A DNA stretch of 12,418 nucleotides from positions 1-12,418 of the forward strand of contig JABMNC010000110.1 in assembly GCA_013205365.1 (NCBI GenBank). Direction: 5' to 3'. The notes beneath the pieces were generated by a model. That model did no database searches and was not told the origin of the DNA. It was given only the letters and a program-made list of their open reading frames with translations. The first letter of the stretch is position 1. Every line of letters begins with the position of its first letter. Positions 6,590-12,418 of this stretch are shown piece after piece. The stretch comes from Cryomorphaceae bacterium. Lineage in GTDB: Bacteria; Bacteroidota; Bacteroidia; Flavobacteriales; Schleiferiaceae. The position numbers and the translations under genes were made by a program.

Positions 6590-7360
6590 ATGTTCCGTCG
6601 ATTTGTGAAGTACCATGGCAGTGGCAACGATTTTGTGGTCGTTTTAGCTCCTTTGGATGCCGCCTTTTCTGCGGTTATGGTTGCGGACATTTGCCACCGA
6701 CAGTTCGGAGTGGGTGCCGACGGGTTCATGGCCGTTGGGCCTGCCAAGGATGCGGACTTTAGGGTAGACTACTACAATGCCGACGGACGTTTGGGTTCTT
6801 TGTGCGGCAACGGCGCTCGCTGCGCGGTGGACTTTGCCCGGAGCATAGGACTTTTTAATGGAATGACCTGCACTTTGGAGGCGGCAGACGGCATTCACCG
6901 CGCTTACTATCGAGAAGACGGGATGGTCACGGTCCAATTCGCCGACGCCGCTTTGCCTCTTGCCCAGCACGGCGGATGGTTCGTTGATACGGGATCGCCG
7001 CACCATGTGTCTCTTGTCGATTCGCTCGATTCCCTAGATGCAGTAGGGGAGGGCCGTTTCCTGCGCTACGGAGTTTATGACCCTGCCGGCGCCAACATCA
7101 ACTGGATGGAGCGTCGCGGCAATTCATGCGCCATGAGGACCTACGAGCGAGGCGTAGAAAACGAAACACTGAGCTGCGGTACGGGGGCCGTCGCAGCCGC
7201 CTTGGTTGCTCACCAGCAGTGGGGAATGGCCAGTCCCGTCTCATTAGAAGCTCTGGGCGGAATTCTGGAGGTTGCCTTTGAAGTGGAGCCTAACGGCTTT
7301 AGCCATATTGTACTCACTGGGCCGGTGGCTCGAGTTTTTGAAGGAGAATGGACGGCTTGA
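6590..7360 (+). CDS. dapF: Diaminopimelate epimerase
   Basis: 256 residues, slightly shorter than the usual 270 or so but complete. It interconverts LL- and meso-diaminopimelate in the cytoplasm, the last step before meso-DAP enters peptidoglycan or is decarboxylated to lysine. Both catalytic cysteines are present: Cys72 in 'SLCGNGARC' and Cys196 in 'LSCGTGAVAAA'. The N-terminal signature 'KYHGSGNDFVVV' (7-18), 'YYNADGR' (61-67), 'TGSPHHV' (134-140) and 'NINWME' (169-174) are all typical. Start ATG 6590 places the conserved F-K-Y-H-G motif at residues 5-10, as usual. Its last 13 bases overlap the start of the GNAT gene, so the three genes dapF, GNAT and mltG form one operon. It diverges from htrA across 70 bp. 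Confidence 0.97.
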   Translation: MFRRFVKYHGSGNDFVVVLAPLDAAFSAVMVADICHRQFGVGADGFMAVGPAKDADFRVDYYNADGRLGSLCGNGARCAVDFARSIGLFNGMTCTLEAADGIHRAYYREDGMVTVQFADAALPLAQHGGWFVDTGSPHHVSLVDSLDSLDAVGEGRFLRYGVYDPAGANINWMERRGNSCAMRTYERGVENETLSCGTGAVAAALVAHQQWGMASPVSLEALGGILEVAFEVEPNGFSHIVLTGPVARVFEGEWTA

Positions 7361-7848
7361 GCCTTAGGGCCTTGGAGCCCGAAGACCTCGACCTCTTGGT
7401 GCGCTGGGAGGCGGACCATGCCGACGCAGGCCTGCGCGTCTCTCCCTACAGCCGTGCTGTTTTAAGCCGCTATCTTGAGGAGTCCCACCGGGATTTTTGG
7501 GATGCGGGGCAAGTTCGCTTTGTGCTTTGCGACCCTTCGGGTAGCGCGGTCGGACTTTTTGACCTGTTTAACGCGCAGCCGGTCCACCAGCGCGCAGAAG
7601 TTGCCCTGCTTGTGGACCCTTCTATGCGCAAGCAAGGTCTAGGCAGAAGCGGACTTTTGCTGGTAGAGCAGTGGGCCTTTGGCCGCGTTGGCCTGCGCAG
7701 TCTTTATGCGGAAGTTTTTACCGATAATGCCGCGGCACTGCGTGTTTTTGCCTCGAGCGGATACCAGTCTGCGGGAGTACTTAAAGCATGGTACCGGGTG
7801 GGGCGCGAGTTTCGAGATGCGGAACTTTTTCAGCGTCTGCGTTCATGA
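7348..7848 (+). CDS. GNAT-family N-acetyltransferase (RimJ/SpeG-like)
   Basis: 166 residues, a single GNAT fold. Motif A, which binds the pyrophosphate of acetyl-CoA, is visible as 'RKQGLGRSGL' (94-103, R/QxxGxG/A pattern) after the strand 'AEVALLVDP' (83-91). The C-terminal 'TDNAAALRVFASSGYQSAG' (125-143) is the usual N-x-x-A-x-x-x-[YF]-x-x-x-G-[FY] segment of the RimJ/SpeG subgroup. The acceptor (a polyamine, protein N-terminus, amino sugar or antibiotic) cannot be inferred. The ATG overlaps dapF by 13 bp and has AAGGAG (7341-7346) one base upstream, which is purine-rich but too close to be an ordinary Shine-Dalgarno. Its stop overlaps the mltG start (ATGA). Placement between two peptidoglycan genes makes an envelope-related role possible but unproven. 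Confidence 0.88.
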   Translation: MDGLSLRALEPEDLDLLVRWEADHADAGLRVSPYSRAVLSRYLEESHRDFWDAGQVRFVLCDPSGSAVGLFDLFNAQPVHQRAEVALLVDPSMRKQGLGRSGLLLVEQWAFGRVGLRSLYAEVFTDNAAALRVFASSGYQSAGVLKAWYRVGREFRDAELFQRLRS

Positions 7849-8843
7849 GAAGGCGGTCTCGAAGGCCTCGTTCGCATTGGCCTCGTTGGTTGCTGCTTCT
7901 TTTTGCCCTTGGAGCCACAGCGCTTGTTTTATGGCCATCCCAAGACTTTAATCCGCACAAAGTCGCCATAGACGTTCCACACGCCGACCTGCGCGTACTG
8001 GCTCTTTTGGATAGCATCGCTTCGGCCAATCCTGAGGTTAGTTTGAACCTGCTGCGTTTTGGGGCCATGCTCCAAGGGGACTTTGTGGTTCCTGCTGGCT
8101 ACTATGAAATTGCTCCGAGTGATCCCTGGTGGCGGAGCCTGCACAGGCTAAGAATGGGCTACGAGACTCCGCGTCGCCTGGTTGTGAGAGCCTACCAAGG
8201 CCGCGGCAGTTTGGTGAGCCATTTGGCGAGCGTTATGCATCCTAGCCCCTCTGAGTTTGATGAGGCCCTGTTTCAAGGAGACAGTTGCGTACCCCTGCTG
8301 CCCAACACCTATGAGGTTTATGCTTCCCTAAAGCCTCATGAATTTGCAGAACGCATGGGGCGCGAGTTCGACGCTTTTTGGAATGCCAACCGTATGGAGT
8401 CCGCCACTGCGCTCAAGTTGACTCGCTACGAAGCCACTATCCTGGCGAGTATTGTGCAGGCGGAATCCAAGGAACCCGCGGAATGGTCTCGAATTGCGGG
8501 GGTCTATTTATCTCGCCTCCGCAAGGGAATGCGCTTGGAGGCCGACCCTACGGTGGTTTTTGCCGTGCTTGACCGCAAGCTTGCTCCTGAACCTATTCGT
8601 CGCGTAACCGGGAGCATGCTGCGCCTGGAGCACCCCTACAATACCTACCGCAGTAAGGGTCTCCCTCCGGGCCCCTTGGCAACGGTTCACCCTCCGGTAA
8701 TTGACAGTGTGCTTTCTGCACGACCCAAAGGCGAACTATTTTTTTGTGCTAATCCGTCCAAGCCAGGTTTTCACCTTTTTGCCAAGACCTATGCGGAGCA
8801 TCTTGCCTACCGCAAACGCTACCTAAGCTTCATCGCTAAATAG
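7845..8843 (+). CDS. mltG: Endolytic peptidoglycan transglycosylase MltG (YceG-like)
   Basis: 332 residues from ATG 7845. The frame is open back to an ATG at 7788 inside the GNAT gene, but 7845 gives a 4-bp ATGA overlap and a normal N-terminus: a basic tail (MRRRSRRPR) then one membrane segment (about 14-30, WLLLLFALGATALVLW), so the enzyme is anchored in the inner membrane facing the periplasm. The YceG signature is clear: 'ASIVQAES' with the catalytic Glu207, 'RLRKGMRLEADPTVVFA' (224-240), 'PYNTYRSKGLPPGPLAT' (264-280) and 'KPGFHLFAKTYAEH' (306-319). MltG cuts nascent glycan strands internally and is thought to release or end growing strands during synthesis. The 36-110 region corresponds to the LysM-like N-terminal part. 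Expressed with dapF and the GNAT gene; the transcript probably ends at the hairpin just downstream. Confidence 0.95.
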   Translation: MRRRSRRPRSHWPRWLLLLFALGATALVLWPSQDFNPHKVAIDVPHADLRVLALLDSIASANPEVSLNLLRFGAMLQGDFVVPAGYYEIAPSDPWWRSLHRLRMGYETPRRLVVRAYQGRGSLVSHLASVMHPSPSEFDEALFQGDSCVPLLPNTYEVYASLKPHEFAERMGREFDAFWNANRMESATALKLTRYEATILASIVQAESKEPAEWSRIAGVYLSRLRKGMRLEADPTVVFAVLDRKLAPEPIRRVTGSMLRLEHPYNTYRSKGLPPGPLATVHPPVIDSVLSARPKGELFFCANPSKPGFHLFAKTYAEHLAYRKRYLSFIAK

Positions 8844-8868
8844 CAATGGCCCACAGAGTGGGCCATTG
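8844..8868. terminator. Perfect 11-bp hairpin between converging mltG and T9SS gene
   Basis: CAATGGCCCAC (8844-8854) and GTGGGCCATTG (8858-8868) are exact reverse complements around a 3-nt loop, starting immediately after the mltG stop. The 48-bp gap to the converging gene holds little else. Position and strength fit a bidirectional terminator, though neither side has a proper T run (the plus side continues AACGGTAATGG, the minus side CTATTTAG). Confidence 0.7.
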
Positions 8869-8891
8869 AACGGTAATGGAAAAAGCTTCTA

Positions 8892-11800
8892 CTAGCGAAT
8901 GAATCGTCGCGTGAAGCTCTGACCCTGCCACTCGACCACTGCCTGGTACATTCCTGCGGGCAGGTCGGCGGTCTCCCAATCAAGGCTTATCAAACCGCCT
9001 TCGTGGTTGAAGTCCTGACTAAATAGGGATTGCCCGAGCATGTTAATCACCGTGAGCCTGATCGCTCCGGATTCGTTGGATTGAAATTCAAGGCTTGCCC
9101 TAGATCCATTGCTTGGATTGGGACTCACCCCACTCAAGAAGGCTTCAGAAAGGTCGACCTCAGGAACACCAATGTTAAGAACGTCCGCTGGGGTGCCCAT
9201 GGGAGCACGCTTTAAGCAGAAGTTGTCAATAGCCCATCCTTCATTGGACAAGGTAAAGTCCGAGCCAAAGCGAAGGCGGAATACGAGGGTTCCCGAATTG
9301 TCTGCAGTGAAATTAATTGATGCAGTCCTCCATCCGTTTGAGTTGCCTGAGAAGCCTGGACGAATGTTGTCAAGACTCGTTACGTGCACGGTATTGTACC
9401 ATTTACCGGAGGGTAGAACATTGCCTAAGGTGTACCAATTGATTCCTCCGTTGTAGGACCAATCAAGGCTTCCTCCGTCGTGGTACTGCTCCGATAAAAG
9501 GTTGTACTCGAAGTCAAGCGTGTACACCGTACTACTGTCGAGCACGAAGAATGGCGTGTGCAGCGAGCTACGACCCAGTGGGTTGTAGTCGGCGGTCAAT
9601 TTGGTCATCCATGCCTTGGTTCCACTGGCAGCTGCGCTAATGGTCGTTTGAGCAGGGGTTCCAAACTCCCAATCGTGGGGCAAGGATTTGATGCTGGAGT
9701 GCAGCGGCAACCAAGCTGCCTTACTCGGATCTTCAAAGTCATTGCAGTAGCCGATGGCATCGATGTAGATCTTGTCTGATACCTGGAAGTTCAGGCAGAG
9801 TTGATCGTCTGCGATCAGGTTGTCTTGCTTGTCGTTGGGTCGGGATGTCTCTACACAAATGCTATAGGTGCCTGCGCCGTTATTCAGCCAAAGTTGGCTG
9901 AACTCATGCCAGCGCTTCGCTCCGCGGGGCAGAGGGGGAGAGAAGGTAAGGGTATCGTAGTTTGACCACGCACCGTTATTCACGCGGTACCGCACCAGCG
10001 TTGAGCCTACCGGCTTAGCTCCTGTGTTCTCGATTTGCACCTTAACAGTGGAATTCGCACTAGGTATAATCAGGTATTCCTTGGTATCAATATTAATCGG
10101 CGCCATAGAATTTTGAGGCGGAACATAGATCTGGAAGTCATCGATAGCCCAGCCTTTGGCGGTTGAGCCTGCGCCAACCCCCATGCGGAAGCGCAGGTTT
10201 AGAGGGTTGGTGTTGAAATTCCAAAGCGATAAGGGAATCGTCGAGGTAATCCACTGATTGCTCGTGGAACCAATCCATCCCGGTTGGTTGCCGAGAGGCA
10301 CTACTCCGGCAGAGCCGTAGCTGGATCCGTACCAGTTCGTACCGATGTTGGCTGTAGCATTTCCAAGGGTTCGCCAAGTACCGTTGAGGAGGTATTCGAC
10401 ATTTCCCCCGTCGGCAACGGCAAATTCAAATCGCTGCTTGAACCGAAGTTCGGCACCCATGATGGTGTCAAAATTGGTAAAAGGCGGAACCCTGAGGTAT
10501 TCCGTACTTAAGCCCTTATAATTTTGGTTCAAGCCAGTCATCCAGGCCCTGGTTCCCGAGGCAGCGGTCCAGCCTTGCCCAACGGTGCCCATCTCCCACA
10601 TTTGAAGCGTGCCCGCGCCGCCAGTACCATAGAAGGCATAGGTGTTACCCACACAGTTCTCAAAGGTTTCGGGTCCAAAAGGAATCATCACTGAGGTATT
10701 GCCGTTGGTTATTTTACTGACCGTATCGTTTCGGCTGAAACCGTCTCCGGCAAGGGTAGTCCATGCCTTAATCTCGAGGTCACCTTCCCAATAGGTAACG
10801 GGAGTGGTAATGGTCAGGGTCGCTTCCGCTCCGATTGCAATGCTGGGAACGGTATAGGTGTAAGTATTGGTCGCCGTTGGGGTACAGAGGTCAGAAACCA
10901 CCACCGTGACAGGAACATTGGTCTTGGCTTGCTTTCCGTAGTTCCGCACCTTAATGATGAGGTTTTGAGGGGTGCTCAAAAAGACCGTTTTAGGCGGGGA
11001 GGTGATTGCAGTTACGCCCACGTCGTTATTGGGTCGGTCGTAGATCAAAATGTCGTCAATGGCGATGTCTGCGAGCTGACCTGCGGCGGTCTTGCCCGCC
11101 ACAAAGCGCAATTTAATGGTTTGCCCAGCGTAGGCCGACAAGTTAACCATTTGGTAGCGCCAATCGTCGGTACTGGCAGTCTGCTGCTGCGCAGAAAGCA
11201 CGGACGGAGTAAGGGTTGACCAAACATTGCTGCCAGAGGGAACCACTTGAATCCCCAGGGAGCCGATGCTTGCGCCATACATATGGTACCAGAATGAAAC
11301 AACGGGCGTCGTCATGCCTGACAAATCAATGCATCCCTCTTGCTGAAACAGGGCAAAGGGACTGTTTGCTCCAAAGTCCCCTTCTGCATAGAGGTAGTTG
11401 CCCTTGCGGCCGTTGGACCAGCGAGGCCCTGTAGCGGGAGTGGGGCTTAGGTCTTTGCCCACCATAAAGGCATATTCACTGCTGTTTGACGCGGGCAAGG
11501 CAAACCACCCTGACGGAGCAAACGTGCCCGGGTTGGCGGTGGTTCCGTTGCCGGGAGTCCAACCGGGGCCGTCGAAATTCAAGAAGTAGGGGAAGCTCGT
11601 GATGGGTTGAATGTGCTCAATGGTGATGGGGCCCAGGCTGTCGTTGTTGGCTTGACCGTCTCCAGCAAGTTCGGACCATATATAAACCTCGAAGTTGGCA
11701 TAAGCGCTCAAGTTAGCCTTGGGTACAAAGCTGTAGGTCAGAGTATCTCCTAGATTGAAGGTTCCGTTAACCGTGTCACGGGTGACTACCGTCACCCCAG

Positions 11801-12418
11801 TAGTTAAATTTTTTACCGAGAAAGCGAGCGGAACGTTAGTAAGCGTTTGGGACCCTTCTGTTCGCCATTGAATTTGAACGTTTTCTTGGTTGGTGTAGGT
11901 ACAGAATCCGTTTCTTGGGCTTGAGAACTCGAGCATGTTAATGTCGCGAACTAAAGGCTGAAAGATTTTAATATCGTCAATAGACATATCGCCGCGGTCG
12001 TTGGTTGCGGTATTATTCTTATTACCGACAAAACGCAGTCGGACGTATTTACCCAAGTACGGATTGAGGTTCAAAAAGCCCTTTTTCCATGGATCCAAAC
12101 TGCTTCGCTGGGATTGGCCCACAAACAAAGCTGCTCCAATGACGCCGTTCCCTGCAGTGAAGCCAGTGCCGGTGTCGATGTCAATGCGCAGGTTGCCCAT
12201 ATGCGTTCCAAAGCGATGGTAGTAGAATTCTGCGGCGGCGTTGCCAAGGTTGTCAAGCTTAAAGCATGGTGTGATGAACAGGGTGTTGTTGGCTGTGGTT
12301 CCCTGGGACGCCTCAGTATAAAGGTATTTGCCCCCTCCGGTAGTATGGTCTCCGGCAGGCCCTGTTCCAAATGTTGCGGTGGGACCGTTTCGCACCGACC
12401 AGCCAAAACCAGCGGTAA
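8892..12418 (-). CDS. Large secreted multidomain protein with T9SS C-terminal sorting domain, 5' end cut by window edge
   Basis: About 1,175 residues are visible and the frame is open to the window edge. The GTG at 12395 is internal: codons before it continue a domain ('AGFGWS'). Reading from the cut end: jelly-roll module 1 (12418-11960, ends 'SIDDIKIFQ'), Ig-like strand domain (11945-11610), module 2 (11600-11037, 'IDDILIY'), Ig-like domain starting 'NDVGVTAI' (11033-10707, CARDB-like), module 3 (10682-10122, 'GWAIDDFQIY'), Ig-like (10112-9780), module 4 (9758-9204, 'GWAIDNFCLK'), then the sorting domain (9149-8895): 'SPNPSNG', 'NMLGQSLFSQ', 'LPAGMYQAVVEWQGQ', ending FTRRFIR. The four jelly-roll modules are MAM/lectin-like and often bind carbohydrate or proteins. 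The tail directs export through the outer-membrane type IX machinery, after which the protein is usually attached to the surface or released. No protease or glycosidase motif is visible here; a catalytic domain could lie beyond the edge. Function otherwise unknown. Confidence 0.9.
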   Translation of the reverse strand, partial: TAGFGWSVRNGPTATFGTGPAGDHTTGGGKYLYTEASQGTTANNTLFITPCFKLDNLGNAAAEFYYHRFGTHMGNLRIDIDTGTGFTAGNGVIGAALFVGQSQRSSLDPWKKGFLNLNPYLGKYVRLRFVGNKNNTATNDRGDMSIDDIKIFQPLVRDINMLEFSSPRNGFCTYTNQENVQIQWRTEGSQTLTNVPLAFSVKNLTTGVTVVTRDTVNGTFNLGDTLTYSFVPKANLSAYANFEVYIWSELAGDGQANNDSLGPITIEHIQPITSFPYFLNFDGPGWTPGNGTTANPGTFAPSGWFALPASNSSEYAFMVGKDLSPTPATGPRWSNGRKGNYLYAEGDFGANSPFALFQQEGCIDLSGMTTPVVSFWYHMYGASIGSLGIQVVPSGSNVWSTLTPSVLSAQQQTASTDDWRYQMVNLSAYAGQTIKLRFVAGKTAAGQLADIAIDDILIYDRPNNDVGVTAITSPPKTVFLSTPQNLIIKVRNYGKQAKTNVPVTVVVSDLCTPTATNTYTYTVPSIAIGAEATLTITTPVTYWEGDLEIKAWTTLAGDGFSRNDTVSKITNGNTSVMIPFGPETFENCVGNTYAFYGTGGAGTLQMWEMGTVGQGWTAASGTRAWMTGLNQNYKGLSTEYLRVPPFTNFDTIMGAELRFKQRFEFAVADGGNVEYLLNGTWRTLGNATANIGTNWYGSSYGSAGVVPLGNQPGWIGSTSNQWITSTIPLSLWNFNTNPLNLRFRMGVGAGSTAKGWAIDDFQIYVPPQNSMAPINIDTKEYLIIPSANSTVKVQIENTGAKPVGSTLVRYRVNNGAWSNYDTLTFSPPLPRGAKRWHEFSQLWLNNGAGTYSICVETSRPNDKQDNLIADDQLCLNFQVSDKIYIDAIGYCNDFEDPSKAAWLPLHSSIKSLPHDWEFGTPAQTTISAAASGTKAWMTKLTADYNPLGRSSLHTPFFVLDSSTVYTLDFEYNLLSEQYHDGGSLDWSYNGGINWYTLGNVLPSGKWYNTVHVTSLDNIRPGFSGNSNGWRTASINFTADNSGTLVFRLRFGSDFTLSNEGWAIDNFCLKRAPMGTPADVLNIGVPEVDLSEAFLSGVSPNPSNGSRASLEFQSNESGAIRLTVINMLGQSLFSQDFNHEGGLISLDWETADLPAGMYQAVVEWQGQSFTRRFIR

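Noticed and set aside
7788..7844. Earlier ATG for mltG inside the GNAT gene
   Set aside because: It would add 19 residues and overlap the GNAT gene by 61 bp; the ATGA overlap at 7845 is the usual coupled arrangement and puts the basic tail and membrane segment at the N-terminus.
12393..12395. GTG at 12395 as the start of the T9SS gene
   Set aside because: The frame stays open to the window edge and the preceding codons (A-G-F-G-W-S) continue the first jelly-roll module, so the real start is outside the window.

Overview
The window looks like chromosomal DNA from a member of the Bacteroidota, probably Flavobacteriales-like at a guess. Three things support this. The large gene at the right end finishes in a type IX secretion C-terminal sorting domain. 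Two upstream regions carry promoter -7 boxes of the TAnnTTTG kind. Classical Shine-Dalgarno sequences are almost absent. Base composition is moderate in GC and looks even throughout. I see no mobile element, CRISPR array, tRNA or rRNA, and essentially every base is accounted for by eight CDSs and short intergenic gaps.

Layout from left to right: (1) The 3' part of an SGNH-hydrolase gene (1-809, +) overlaps by 7 bp an MBOAT O-acyltransferase gene (803-2458, +), forming a classic O-acetylation pair. (2) Facing it is an MltF-like lytic transglycosylase with a substrate-binding-type N-terminal domain (2487-3779, -). (3) After a 175-bp divergent intergenic region comes gcvT (3955-5049, +), the T protein of the glycine cleavage system. 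(4) Facing gcvT is an HtrA/Do-type serine protease (5074-6519, -). (5) Divergent from it is a tightly coupled operon: dapF (6590-7360), a GNAT acetyltransferase (7348-7848) and mltG (7845-8843). (6) Beyond a strong hairpin lies the 3' part of a very long secreted multidomain protein with a T9SS sorting domain (8892-12418, -), read towards mltG and running off the right edge.

A cell-envelope theme runs through the window. DapF makes meso-diaminopimelate for peptidoglycan. MltG and the MltF-like enzyme cut glycan strands. The SGNH/MBOAT pair probably O-acetylates or de-acetylates a cell-surface polymer, which could be peptidoglycan. HtrA handles envelope protein quality control, and the T9SS protein is exported to the surface. 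gcvT is the one clear exception, belonging to one-carbon metabolism. I did not find a convincing undescribed system. The most interesting leads are the possible peptidoglycan link between the SGNH/MBOAT pair and the neighbouring transglycosylase, the lysine-rich insert in the MltF-like protein, the paired direct repeat before htrA, the mini-ORF and promoter before gcvT, and the two-type domain arrangement of the T9SS protein.
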